64,000 nucleotides of DNA from Streptomyces sp. Ag109_O5-10 (lineage in GTDB: Bacteria; Actinomycetota; Actinomycetes; Streptomycetales; Streptomycetaceae): NCBI RefSeq assembly GCF_900105755.1, contig NZ_FNTQ01000001.1:1426001-1490000 (forward strand), in the 5' to 3' direction. This document shows positions 55,621 through 64,000 of this stretch, in pieces. The translations under genes and the position numbers were made by a program. Position 1 is the first letter of the stretch, and each line of letters starts with the position of its first letter. The notes under the pieces were generated by a model, which searched no databases, was not told the DNA's origin, and was given only the letters and a program-made list of their open reading frames with translations.

Positions 55621-58566
55621 TCACCCCTCGTCGCGCAGCCTGGCCGCCAGGGCGGTCAGGGACTCCGTCTCCTCGGCGTGGCCCAGGGCGGTGAGCCGGG
55701 AGACCGCCCCGTCGATCCGGGCGAGGGCGGGCGCGGAGCGCTCCAGGTAGCGGCCCTCCACCACGGCCGCCAGCCGGACGCACTCGGCCCACTCGCCGAC
55801 CTGCTCCCTGTCGTGGGACTCGGGTTCGGGTTCGCCGAGCAGGGCGAGGGCCTTCTCCAGCGCGGTCAGGGCGGCCTCGTACTCGCAGGCGTAGGCGTTG
55901 ACCCGGCCGTGCTCGTAGGCGAGCGCGCTGTCCAGGTCGCGGCCCCTGGCCCGGTACCCCGTGGCGCGGGCCTCGTCGGCGATCCGGCCCGCGTCGGCGA
56001 GCAGGGCGAGGGCGTCGGGCAGGCCCTCGGCTCCCTGGTGCTGGGCCTGGAGGCGGGCGAGTTCGCGCAGGCAGCTGCTGAGCTGCTCGTAGCGCGGTTC
56101 CCGGGCGTGCGCGGCGAGGGCCTGGTCGGCTGCCTCGCGGGCCGGGCCGTACTCGCCGGACTCGGCGAGGAGCACGGCGGTCTCGGCGGCGATCATGGCG
56201 TGGCTGCCGGGGTCGTCGTCCCAGTCGGCCGACTCGGCCGCGAGGGCGGCGTACTCGGCCGTGGCGGCCTTGCGGTCCTCCCCCGCGTGCAGCGCGCGGG
56301 CGCGGGCCAGACGCAGCTGTGCGACGAGCCGGTCGTCCAGTTCCCCCGCGGCGACGTCCGGTTCGGCCAGCACGGAGTCGAGCAGCGCGATGCAGTCCTC
56401 GACGCGGCCGAGGTCGAGGCTGAGCTGGGCCGCGTTGCTGTAGGTGCAGAACGCGTCGAACCGGCTGCCGTGGCGCAGCTCCAGCTCCGCGGAGCGGGTC
56501 AGGTGCCGAAGTGCCTCATCGGGGCGGTCCAGGCGCATGCAGACCTGGGCCAGATCGGCGTGCAGCCGGGCGGTGCCGGCCGCGTTGGACGGCCAGTCGG
56601 CGGCCAGTCGCAGGCTCTCGCTCAGGTCCGCGTACGCGGCCCGCGCGTCCTTGAGACCGAACCGGACCCGGCCGCGCAGGCCGAGTGTGCGGGGCAGGTG
56701 CCAGGCGGGGCCGTGGGCCTTCAGCTCGTCGAGGAGGGCGTCGAGCTCCGTGATCGCGGCGGGCAGGTCGCCGGAGACGGCGTACGTGCTGGCCCGCAGC
56801 AGCCGGGCGCCGGAGACCTGTCCGGCGATGTCGTGCCGGGTGGCGAAGGCGAGGAGCAGGTCCACCTCGGCGAGGACCGGCGCGACGTGCTCCTCGTCCC
56901 TCGACGCCTGCAGCCGCATGCCGAGCGCGGTCGCCCGCAGCCGCAGCAGCCGCGCCTCCTGGTAGGGGGCGAGGCCGGCCGCCTCCTCGTGCAGCCGGAC
57001 GAGGGCCGCGTGGGCGGCGGTCAGCGCGGCGGCCTGCTCCTCGGCCCCGTCGCCGTGCTTCCCGGGAAGGCCGCCCCCGGGCAGCAGCGCGCAGGCGCGG
57101 GCGAGTGCCGCGTGGCCCGCCGCCCCGGCCTCGTCGTACCGGCCCGCGGCCTCCTCGTACAGGGCGGCCGCCGCGTCGAACTGCTCCCGCTCGGCCGCCC
57201 GGCCCGCCTCGTCCTCCAGCAGGTCCGCGCGCAGCCGTGCCGGTGGTCCCACGGCGGGGTCGTCGGGGTGGGCGTAGCCGGGGGCGGCGACGAGCGTGCG
57301 CAGCCGTTCCCAGCAGGCCACCGCGTCCGGGTGGCCCTCCGCGTCCAGCTGCCGTGCCCGGACGACGAGTTCGGGCAGCGACTCGGGGACGGCGGCGGCC
57401 GTACGGGCGGCGACGGCAGGAGCGGCCGCCGGGGCCACGTCGTCCAGGCCGCGGGTGCGCAGGGTCAGTTCGAGTGCGTCGAGGAGGGGAGCGCGGTCCA
57501 GGCGGGCCCGGCGCCGGTCGGCGTGGGCCGTGGTGCCGTTGCGGGCGTCGAAGCGGGCGGCGAGATCGTCGGCGCGGCCGCACACCTCGGCGCGCAGTCC
57601 GGCCACCGTCCAGGTCCGGCCCGCGTATCCGGCGGCGGGCAGCTCGCCGTGGCCGAGGGTCTCGACGCGCTGGAGGAGGACCTCGACGCCGGTGAGGAAG
57701 CCGAGCAGGTCCAGCGGCGAGTCGACCTCGTCGAACAGGTTCCGGTTCTCCGCGAGGAGTTCCAGGCCGCGTGCCTCGTTGCCGGTGAGCGCGCAGAACT
57801 CCAGGTGCCGGCCGACCTCGCCGGACATCGAGGGGTTGCGGCGGCAGGCGCGGTAGCCGCTCAGGTGAAGGGCGCGGGCCCGGTCGGCCGCACCGGTGCG
57901 CAGCAGGGGAAGCAGCGCGTACGACACGGAGCGGGCGGGCTCCTCCTGGCAGGACTCCTTCCCGTCCAGGACGGGCTGCCAGGTGCGCAACGCCCGCTCG
58001 TCGTCGTCCGCGTCCAGGTGGTACAGGGCGCGCTCGCAGATCTCGCAGGCCTCGCAGTCGCTGAGCCGGGTACGAGTGCGTCCCGCCCACAGTTCGTAGG
58101 CGAGGTGGGTGTCCTCGCCGACGTGGGCCGCGAGCCGGTAGGCCTGTGCGTAGCAGGGCTGGAGCTCGAGACCGGCCTTCTCGTAGCGGTCGCGCATCTC
58201 GGTCAGCCACTGGCGCAGGCTCGCCAGCGGGATCTCGGGCAGCGCGATCAGCGCGTTGGCCACCCACTTGAACCGCCAGAACAGCGTGTGCCGCAGCCGC
58301 TCGTCGAAGACGTCGGGCTGCTCGTCGAAGAGCGTGAGCAGGCGGGCGAAGACGACGGGCGACTTACGCGGTTCGGAGCCGTAGGTGTAGGCCTCCTGCA
58401 GTTCGAGGAGCGCGTGGACGAGCGGGCGGGGTTCCGCGAACTGCTCGGCGGCCTCCGCCAGTTCCTCGGCCGTGACGGTGCGGGTACGGCCGTAGGGGCG
58501 CCGGTCGTTCTCCTGCAGCGCCTGGTACAGCTCGTCCGTGTTCTGGGGATGGGGTGCGGTGGGCAT
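55621..58566 (-). CDS. Large TPR-like protein encoded with Hsp90
   Basis: 981-aa, Ala/Leu/Arg-rich helical protein. The N-terminal 300 residues are distinct (RRPYGRTRTVTAEELAEAAE, and CEACEICERALYHLDADDDE with three Cys). The C-terminal 600 residues are made of TPR-like helix pairs, for example DKRAATAEYAALAA-type and EAALTALEKALALLGE units. No signal peptide or membrane helix is visible. ATG 58566 lies 2 bp after the HtpG stop, so translation is tightly coupled. I cannot name the family. Its partner is probably the Hsp90 protein, in analogy with TPR co-chaperones of eukaryotes (inference). Confidence 0.75.
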   Translation of the reverse strand: MPTAPHPQNTDELYQALQENDRRPYGRTRTVTAEELAEAAEQFAEPRPLVHALLELQEAYTYGSEPRKSPVVFARLLTLFDEQPDVFDERLRHTLFWRFKWVANALIALPEIPLASLRQWLTEMRDRYEKAGLELQPCYAQAYRLAAHVGEDTHLAYELWAGRTRTRLSDCEACEICERALYHLDADDDERALRTWQPVLDGKESCQEEPARSVSYALLPLLRTGAADRARALHLSGYRACRRNPSMSGEVGRHLEFCALTGNEARGLELLAENRNLFDEVDSPLDLLGFLTGVEVLLQRVETLGHGELPAAGYAGRTWTVAGLRAEVCGRADDLAARFDARNGTTAHADRRRARLDRAPLLDALELTLRTRGLDDVAPAAAPAVAARTAAAVPESLPELVVRARQLDAEGHPDAVACWERLRTLVAAPGYAHPDDPAVGPPARLRADLLEDEAGRAAEREQFDAAAALYEEAAGRYDEAGAAGHAALARACALLPGGGLPGKHGDGAEEQAAALTAAHAALVRLHEEAAGLAPYQEARLLRLRATALGMRLQASRDEEHVAPVLAEVDLLLAFATRHDIAGQVSGARLLRASTYAVSGDLPAAITELDALLDELKAHGPAWHLPRTLGLRGRVRFGLKDARAAYADLSESLRLAADWPSNAAGTARLHADLAQVCMRLDRPDEALRHLTRSAELELRHGSRFDAFCTYSNAAQLSLDLGRVEDCIALLDSVLAEPDVAAGELDDRLVAQLRLARARALHAGEDRKAATAEYAALAAESADWDDDPGSHAMIAAETAVLLAESGEYGPAREAADQALAAHAREPRYEQLSSCLRELARLQAQHQGAEGLPDALALLADAGRIADEARATGYRARGRDLDSALAYEHGRVNAYACEYEAALTALEKALALLGEPEPESHDREQVGEWAECVRLAAVVEGRYLERSAPALARIDGAVSRLTALGHAEETESLTALAARLRDEG

Positions 58567-58568
58567 CG

Positions 58569-60416
58569 TCAGCTGTCCTTGCGGAGGGCGTGGGCGAGGA
58601 GATCGAGGAAGGAGCGGTTGATGAGGCTCGACTCGGCGGGCCTGAGCGGGCGCCGGGACAGCATCGCGGCCTGCCCGTAGAGGGCCTCGGCGCTGGTGCG
58701 GGCCAGTTCGGGCTCGTCGATGGTGACCGCGGTGCGGACCAGCGGGTTGAGCTGGTTGAGGATCAGCTGGGCGCGCGGGGCCTCCTGGCGCAGGTGGCCG
58801 AGGATGTCGCCCCACACGCCGCCCTGCTGTTCGCGGGCGAGCTGGGAACGGGTGCGCTCGTGCCGGGCCTCTCGGCTGTCGAGGAGGAGGGCGGGGGCGG
58901 AGGCGGGCTGGAAGGTGCGCAGGGCGACGTCGCAGTCGAAGACGGCGAGGGCGTCGCGGGCCTGTGCGAGGTAGGCCGCTGCGGCGAGTTCCGTCTCCCG
59001 GTCGACGGGGTCCAGGTGGGCGGTGAGGGTGCCCGGGTCGAGGTCGGCGACGGCGACCTCGGGCCTGATCTCCGGCAGCCGGTGGACGAGTTCGCGGTCG
59101 TAGGTGTAGCCACCGTTGACGACGCCGAGCCCGGCGGCCCCGGCGATCGCCGCCACCTGCCGGAACTCCTCGACGCTCGAGGTGACGAGCACGGTGCGGT
59201 GGGTGCGCGCGAACTCGTCGAGGGTGGCGTGTCCGTCGGTGGTCTCGAACGGCAGCCACGGCAGCAGCATCCGCAGGATCTCGTCGTCGTGCACGGCCAG
59301 CGACTTGACGGCCAGGTGGTGGGTCTGCAGGAAACGGCCGAGGAGTTCGGGGTCGCTGGCGGCGGTCCGGGAGATCCAGGCGCGCAGCCGTTCGGCGAGG
59401 GCGTCCCGGACCGCGGCGAGGGTGTCGTCCTCGTAGAGGGACTCGCGGGACGCGGTCGGGCGCAGGCTCTCGGCGTCGAGGACGCAGCGGACGAAGAACG
59501 CCCACTCGGGCAGGATCTCCTCGGCCTGCTCGGACAGGAGCATGCCCTTGACGTGCACGCGGTGGCCGTGGCGGCGCCCGGCCGGCACCGCCTCGGGGAG
59601 CACGCACGCGATGCCCTTCAGACCCACGGCCGGCAGGTCCAGGTCGACGGTGTCCAGCGGCGTGAAGCCGAAGACCTCCTCGCCGTAGGCGGCCAGCGCG
59701 CGGGAGCGTGCGCCCGGAGTGGGGTAGGAGCGCGCCCAGGGTGCGGGCTCGGGGTTGACGGGTGCGGCCGGGCCGCCGGCGCCGTCGTCGAAGGTCACGG
59801 GGTGGCGCAGCAGGGAGCCGAAGTGCCGTGCCAGGGCCTGCACCTCGACCGGCCCGGTCCACTCCCCCGCGTCCGCGCGGGGGGTGAGGGTGACGGTGGT
59901 GCCGGGCCGGGGGCGGGCGGCGGCGGGCAGGGTGCGGACGGTGTAGCTGCCGTCGCCGCGGCCGCGCCACTCCACGGCGGGGGCGTCGGGCGTGCGGGCG
60001 GACCGGCTGACGACGTGGATCTCGTCGGCGACCAGGAAGCAGGAGAGCAGGCCGATGCCGAACTGGCCGATGAAGTCGGCGCGTTGCTCGGCCACCTGCT
60101 CGGCACGCTTGCTGCTGCGGCCGATGGTGGCGAGGAAGGTGTGCACGTCGGCCTCGGTGAGGCCGACCCCGTCGTCCTCCACCCGGACCACCGAACCGTC
60201 GGCGTACAGGCGGATGCCGAACGCGCCGGCCGGGGCGCCCGGTTCGAGGCCGTGCCGGGCGGTGAGCGCGTCCACCGCGTTCTGCAGGAGCTCGCGCAGG
60301 TAGACGCGGGGGCTGGAGTAGAGGTGGTGGGAGAGGAGGTCGACGAGGCCGCGCAGATCCACCTGGAAGGTGCGGTCGGCGGCGGCCGGGCTCGCGGGGG
60401 TGTGGGGCAGAGTCAT
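58569..60416 (-). CDS. htpG: Hsp90-family chaperone (HtpG)
   Basis: 615-aa ATP-dependent chaperone. The N-terminal GHKL domain has LLSHHLYSSPRVYLRELLQN (with Asn of the N-box), VEDDGVGLTEADVH, IGRSSKR and GQFGIGLLSCFLVADEI. The middle domain carries the catalytic arginine region LRPTASRESLYEDD and VKGMLLSEQAEEILPEW. The C-terminal dimerisation domain ends the protein. The start is ATG 60416 or GTG 60419. It forms an operon with the unknown 327-aa gene upstream and the TPR gene downstream. Hsp90 is not essential in most bacteria, and its client set here is unknown. Confidence 0.93.
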   Translation of the reverse strand: MTLPHTPASPAAADRTFQVDLRGLVDLLSHHLYSSPRVYLRELLQNAVDALTARHGLEPGAPAGAFGIRLYADGSVVRVEDDGVGLTEADVHTFLATIGRSSKRAEQVAEQRADFIGQFGIGLLSCFLVADEIHVVSRSARTPDAPAVEWRGRGDGSYTVRTLPAAARPRPGTTVTLTPRADAGEWTGPVEVQALARHFGSLLRHPVTFDDGAGGPAAPVNPEPAPWARSYPTPGARSRALAAYGEEVFGFTPLDTVDLDLPAVGLKGIACVLPEAVPAGRRHGHRVHVKGMLLSEQAEEILPEWAFFVRCVLDAESLRPTASRESLYEDDTLAAVRDALAERLRAWISRTAASDPELLGRFLQTHHLAVKSLAVHDDEILRMLLPWLPFETTDGHATLDEFARTHRTVLVTSSVEEFRQVAAIAGAAGLGVVNGGYTYDRELVHRLPEIRPEVAVADLDPGTLTAHLDPVDRETELAAAAYLAQARDALAVFDCDVALRTFQPASAPALLLDSREARHERTRSQLAREQQGGVWGDILGHLRQEAPRAQLILNQLNPLVRTAVTIDEPELARTSAEALYGQAAMLSRRPLRPAESSLINRSFLDLLAHALRKDS

Positions 60417-60501
60417 CACAGAGTCCGGGGTGGGGTGTTCGAGGGGTGGCGGACGGAAGGTGCGCCGGGCGGCGCGGCGGGCGCCGGCGCCGGCGGCCGG
60501 T

Positions 60502-61485
60502 TCAGGCGCGGCGCCGGAACCTGGCGTACGTCTTCTCCGGCTGCGCCATGTAGGTCCAGGGCCACCGGGTCCAGGCGCCGTCCAGCTCGTGGTAGACGCG
60601 CGGGGCCACGACGCTCTCGGCCGACAGCGACAGGGCCATGGCGAAGATGTTGAAGTCCTCCTGCCAGCCCGGGCGCCGCTCGTAGCCGGGGTGCAGGATG
60701 CTGCGCCTGGCCGCGTCCCTCAACTCGCCCTGGATCTCGGGGGTGTCGAGGCAGTCCTTGTCGTCCGACTCCACCCAGTCCTCGATATGGGCCATGGCGA
60801 CGACGCAGCCGAGGCGGTGGCCGTCGGGAGCGCCGGCGAACGACTTGCGGGCGAACTCCAGGGCCTGGCCCGACCCGCCGTGCCACCGGGGCTGGAGGTG
60901 GGACACCCACTCGATGTGGGTCGCCAGGTCCAGCGGGTCGCGGCGCAGGGCGGCGTCGAGCCGGGCCTCGTTGACGGCGGTGCCGACCGACATGCCGCGG
61001 CCCGAGGTGAGCAGGCGCCGCCACGGGGTGATCCACTCCGGCCGCAGCTCGGCGGCTTCCAGCAGGTGCTCCTCGGCGATCTGCAGCCGGTCGTAGAAGA
61101 CGCGCCACTGCTCCCGCGAGACGTCCGTGGCACGCGCGGAGGTACGGGCCTCCCAGCCCCAGTTGACGTGCCGTGCCCCGGATATCAGCAGGGCCGTCGC
61201 CCGGTGCTCCTCGTCCTCCTCGACGACCCGGCCGATCCAGTCCTGCAGACCGTCCACGTCGGACAGTTCGCCCAGCACCTGGTGGTCGCGGCCGAGGTCG
61301 AAGTGGGCCAGGGCCATCCTGAGCGCGTCCCAGTCACCCGACTCCGCGGCGACGAGCAGCGCCATGACCCGGGTGTCCCCCAGGGACTGCAGCTTGTAGA
61401 CCCCGTTCTGCCTGCGCGGCACGGGAAGCGCGTGCGGATCCGCCGCCGGTCTCTCCCCGCCTCTGCCGAACAGCTTGCCGAACAT
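60502..61485 (-). CDS. Unknown 327-aa helical protein of the Hsp90 operon
   Basis: I do not recognise a catalytic family. The start MFGKLFGRGGERP is basic. The rest looks alpha-helical with repeated features such as GDWDALRMALAHFDLGRDHQ, RATALLISGARHVNWGWEAR and PLDLATHIEWVSHLQPRWHG, resembling actinobacterial TPR-like proteins of unknown function (DUF4034-like pattern). No signal or membrane segment is seen. It lies 85 bp upstream of htpG on the same strand and may be its first operon gene. A role in stress or client handling is only an inference. Confidence 0.68.
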   Translation of the reverse strand: MFGKLFGRGGERPAADPHALPVPRRQNGVYKLQSLGDTRVMALLVAAESGDWDALRMALAHFDLGRDHQVLGELSDVDGLQDWIGRVVEEDEEHRATALLISGARHVNWGWEARTSARATDVSREQWRVFYDRLQIAEEHLLEAAELRPEWITPWRRLLTSGRGMSVGTAVNEARLDAALRRDPLDLATHIEWVSHLQPRWHGGSGQALEFARKSFAGAPDGHRLGCVVAMAHIEDWVESDDKDCLDTPEIQGELRDAARRSILHPGYERRPGWQEDFNIFAMALSLSAESVVAPRVYHELDGAWTRWPWTYMAQPEKTYARFRRRA

Positions 61486-61805
61486 GCCGCGCCCTCCCCA
61501 AGATCCGCGTGATCATCGGGTGCAGCATAAGGGCCACCACCGACAGCACTTCCACGGAGTTTCCACGGATGGTGCACGGCGAACGGACGGTTCGGCACCG
61601 GCGGACGCCGGGCGCACCCGCCGCCGCGCCGGCCGGCGCCCGGAAGGGAGCCCCTTCGGCAGCTCCGGGAGCGGGTCCGGGACGAGACGCCGGCAGGCCG
61701 CAGGGCGGGGTCGACCGCAGATCCAGCCGCTCTCCAGCACCCGGGACGAGTATCTGAGGCTGCCGGGGGTGGCCCGGGAATCGGACGCGGTGCCTGCGGA
61801 GGTGC

Positions 61806-62015
61806 ATGCCGATGGACGTGACGGCGCTCGAGGTGATCTTCGGACCGGTACCGACCGGCGTGACGGCGGTGACGACGACCCGCGGGGACGGGAAGCCGCG
61901 GGGCTTCGGCCGGCCGTCCGGCGGCCGGCCGGAACCGGCCCGGCCGCCGCTGCTCCACCCGCGCGAAGTGCGCAACGCCCCGGCCGGCACCGGCGGGCCG
62001 GCGGTGCGCGCGTGA
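61806..62015 (+). pseudogene. Fragment of a flavin reductase
   Basis: The start ALEVIFGPVPTGVTAVTTT resembles the FGxFPTGVTVVTT strand of flavin:NADH reductases, after which KPRGFG is followed by unrelated Arg/Pro-rich sequence with an early stop. A GGAGGTGC site precedes the ATG. It is only 69 codons, against about 160-180 for the family. It sits upstream of a flavin-dependent monooxygenase gene that would need such a reductase, so loss of the partner is plausible. Confidence 0.5.
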
Positions 62016-62527
62016 AGCGGAGTGTGCCGGGCGCCCCGGGTACGGCGGACCGGCCGGGCGGCGCGGGGATGCAGCCGTCCTGGGAACGCCACCGGGCCGG
62101 CGAGAGGCCTGTTCGCGCCGACGAGGCTTCCGGGGACCGCTCCCGTCGGCTCCCACCCCGTGCGGTGCCGGTCCGGCGTCAGGCTCACGGAGCCGGACCG
62201 GGCGGTGCCGGGGCCGAGGTCCCCCTCCCCGCCGAGGGCCCGCGCGGTGGCCACGGCGGCGGCGAGCTTCTCCCGGACCAGGAGCCCGCGCAGGCGCCCG
62301 TCGGGCCGGACCTGGGTGAGCACACTCTGGCCGACCTCCTGGGGAGCATCTTCGACCTCACGTACCGTCAGCTGTCCGTCCGGGGGCCGGAGTGAGCGGG
62401 CGACGGACGCGGGACCCGTCCGGGCCCACTGCGGCCGAACCGCTCCAAGGGTTCCCCAGGCGTCCTCCAGCGCGTCCGGCGAGGTTGGGGCGGTACGCCG
62501 ACGCCCAGTAGCGAGGAGGCACCACCC
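62016..62527. other. Intergenic stretch without a supported gene
   Basis: Frames on both strands are open in places (for example the plus-strand ending LADLLGSIFDLTYRQLSVRG at about 62320-62396), but none has a start with a ribosome site, and I find no family motif. It may hold degraded coding sequence. GAGGAGG just before 62528 is the ribosome site of the monooxygenase gene. Confidence 0.45.
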
Positions 62528-63631
62528 ATGTCCGGCTTCGTACTCACCCCCACCGACACGGCCGACCGGGTGCGGGTGGCCGCCGCACTGGCCGCCCGGC
62601 ACGCCGGGTCCGCGGACCGCGCCCGGCGGCTGCCCGGCGAGGTCGTGGCCGCGCTGGTCGCGGCCGGCTTCTCCCGGCACTTCGTGCCGGTCCGCTGGGG
62701 CGGACGGGCGGGCGGCTTCGGCGAACTCCTGGACGCGGTGTGCACGGTGGGCGAGGGCTGTACCTCCGCCGCCTGGATCGCCGCGGTGATCGCCGGCGCC
62801 GCCCGGATGGGTGTGTACCTCCCGGAGGAGGGGCAGCGCGAGCTGTGGGCCACCGGCGCCGAGACCGTGATCGCGGGCGCGCTCAACCCGGGCGGACGCG
62901 CCACCCCCGAGGCCGGTGGCTGGCGGCTCACCGGTGAGTGGCCGACGGTCAGCGGTGTGGACTTCGCCGACTGGACTCTGGTGTGCGCGCTGGTGCCCCG
63001 GGGGGAGCGGACGGTGGCCAGGTTCTTCGCCGTGCCGTGCCGGGACTACCGGGTCGTGGACACGTGGTTCAACGTCGGCCTGCGGGCCACGGGCAGCAAC
63101 ACCCTCATCGTGGAGGGGGCGTTCGTCCCCGGGCACCGGTCCGTCGCGCGCGGGGCCGTCCGCCAGGGCCTGGCCGTCGGCTCCGGCGCCCCGTGCCACA
63201 CCGCCAGGCTGCGCACGATCAGCGGCACGTTGTTCGCCGCCCCCGCGCTCGGAGCGGCGCGTGCGGCCGTACGGGCCTGGTCGGCGCGGTCGGGGGGTCG
63301 AACCGTCGGGGGGCCGTTCGCGCCCGGGGACGACCCGCGGGCGCGGAGCGTACTGGCACGGGCCGAGCGCGAGATCGAGAGCGCGGCGCTGCTGCTGCGC
63401 CGTGTGGCGCTGGCCGGCGACGGCGGGCCCGGCGGCGAGGGTGAACCGGCCCGTGCGCGGCGGGACTGCGCGCTGGCCGCGGACCAGTTGGTCGACGCGG
63501 TGGAACGGCTGTTCCGGGCGGCCGGCTGCGGCGCGCAGGCGCAGGACGACCCGCTCCAGCGCATCTGGCGTGACGTGCACTGCGCGGCGAGTCACACCGC
63601 TCTGCGCTTCGACACCGCGAGCGGCGCGTAG
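62528..63631 (+). CDS. Flavin-dependent monooxygenase of the acyl-CoA-dehydrogenase fold
   Basis: 367-aa protein of the group D (HpaB/DszC-like) fold, which uses free reduced flavin from a reductase to hydroxylate aromatic or other substrates. Fold marks are EVVAALVAAGFSRHFVPVRW, EGCTSAAWIAAVIAGAARM, ALNPGGRATPEAGGWRLTGE and DTWFNVGLRATGSNTLIVEG. The C-terminus DPLQRIWRDVHCAASHTAL is typical of this group. ATG 62528 has GAGGAGG upstream. The adjacent flavin reductase is broken, so a partner must be encoded elsewhere. The substrate is unknown. Confidence 0.85.
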   Translation: MSGFVLTPTDTADRVRVAAALAARHAGSADRARRLPGEVVAALVAAGFSRHFVPVRWGGRAGGFGELLDAVCTVGEGCTSAAWIAAVIAGAARMGVYLPEEGQRELWATGAETVIAGALNPGGRATPEAGGWRLTGEWPTVSGVDFADWTLVCALVPRGERTVARFFAVPCRDYRVVDTWFNVGLRATGSNTLIVEGAFVPGHRSVARGAVRQGLAVGSGAPCHTARLRTISGTLFAAPALGAARAAVRAWSARSGGRTVGGPFAPGDDPRARSVLARAEREIESAALLLRRVALAGDGGPGGEGEPARARRDCALAADQLVDAVERLFRAAGCGAQAQDDPLQRIWRDVHCAASHTALRFDTASGA

Positions 63632-63678
63632 GGCGGTCGGCTGCCGGGGCGCCGGGATCCGTCCGATGGACGCGCGCG

Positions 63679-63706
63679 GGCCGGCCCCCCGCCGAACGGG
63701 CCGGTC
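63679..63706 (+). terminator. Terminator of the monooxygenase gene
   Basis: GGCCGGCCC (63679-63687) pairs with GGGCCGGTC (63698-63706) with one G-T pair and a 10-nt loop. TTT lies a few bases downstream. It is placed 48 bp after the stop codon. Confidence 0.5.
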
Positions 63707-63864
63707 CCGCCGTTTCGTCACCGGATCCGGGAACCGTTCGTGACGCTCGTCGGCTGACCGAGCCACTGCGCGGACCGCAGGTTCTCCCGCTCGCGCCTGC
63801 AAGCTTCCTGAATTGCCACTGCAGTAGACTTGGGAACCCGGATTACGGGGATCCAGGGGGAGAC

Positions 63865-63996
63865 GTGAAAATCAGTGGCAGGACGGGCAATCGCCCTACT
63901 AGGTGGAATTCACCTTTCCGTTTCTCCGGGCGTCCGGACCGGCGCGGATTTCGGGCACTCACCGGTTCACCTGGGACGTCTTCGGAGGCTAGGTGA
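63865..63996 (+). CDS. Small ORF of 43 aa coupled to a gene at the window edge
   Basis: GTG 63865 has a GGGGGAG ribosome site 3-8 nt upstream. The peptide begins MKISGRTGNRPTRWNSPFRF and is basic, with no recognised domain. Its TGA (63994-63996) overlaps a GTG (63993-63995) that has its own GGAGG site, so a second gene starts here and runs out of the window. The codons are less GC-biased than usual. It could be a short leader or a small protein gene translationally coupled to the next gene. AT-rich sequence around 63810-63835 (including TAGACT) probably contains the promoter. Confidence 0.45.
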   Translation: MKISGRTGNRPTRWNSPFRFSGRPDRRGFRALTGSPGTSSEAR

Positions 63997-64000
63997 CTCC

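Noticed and set aside
55573..58680. A 1,035-codon plus-strand frame antisense to the TPR-like gene
   Set aside because: It is Gly/Val/Gln/Arg-rich without domains, as expected opposite a high-GC gene. The minus strand has the natural codon bias.

Overview
The window is very GC-rich. Its reading frames show strong third-position GC bias, GTG and TTG starts are common, stop/start overlaps of the ATGA and GTGA type are frequent, and it carries two copies of short hairpin repeats typical of Streptomyces. It is almost certainly a Streptomyces chromosomal segment from an arm-like, carbohydrate-rich region. I see no tRNA or rRNA genes, no CRISPR array, no insertion sequence and no prophage.

Layout. 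(a) 1-5066: end of a sugar-binding protein, two ABC permeases and a GH2 beta-galactosidase, all on the plus strand. (b) 5079-6941: a GT39-type membrane glycosyltransferase. (c) 7117-12363: a shikimate/quinate catabolic locus with a 3-dehydroshikimate dehydratase, a shikimate dehydrogenase, a TetR regulator and an MHS-type transporter. Two matching 24-bp operators flank the regulator gene. (d) 12473-22489: a surface-glycan locus with WecB- and WecC-like enzymes for UDP-ManNAcA, three glycosyltransferase genes (one a tandem fusion), a methyltransferase and a coiled-coil protein. (e) 22344-26554: two VOC proteins, a PPOX/F420 protein, a serine hydrolase and an FAD amine/amino-acid oxidase. (f) 26610-33729: the most interesting block. 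It has a GTP cyclohydrolase II homologue with Met120 in place of the catalytic-site Tyr (the variant that stops at the formamidopyrimidine FAPy), a divergent creatininase-family protein (the family of archaeal FAPy deformylases), a PTPS-fold protein lacking the zinc and catalytic residues, a glycosyltransferase, a methyltransferase, a YbhN-type membrane protein, a zinc-less alcohol-dehydrogenase-like protein and a CDP-alcohol phosphatidyltransferase. Together they look like an uncharacterised pathway from GTP to a pyrimidine- or pterin-derived, possibly membrane-linked, product.

(g) 33802-35271: a YcnI copper protein and a Met/His-rich membrane protein. (h) 35310-35586: a frameshifted RsbW-like ATPase pseudogene. 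(i) 35609-53273: an island for fungal cell-wall polymers, with GH55 and GH16 (beta-1,3-glucan), GH1 plus an ABC importer (beta-glucosides), GH18 (chitin) and GH92 (alpha-mannan). It carries recognisable LacI-type and DasR-type operators and is interrupted by an EF-G paralogue. (j) 53562-55551: a TetR regulator and a cytochrome P450, divergent across a near-perfect palindrome. (k) 55621-61485: an operon of an unknown 327-aa protein, an Hsp90 (HtpG) homologue and a 981-aa TPR-like protein. (l) 61806-64000: a decayed flavin reductase, a flavin-dependent monooxygenase, and a small ORF coupled to a gene that begins at the window edge.

Gene starts were chosen from ribosome binding sites and family alignment rather than the longest frame. 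References to S. coelicolor homologues come from memory and were not checked.
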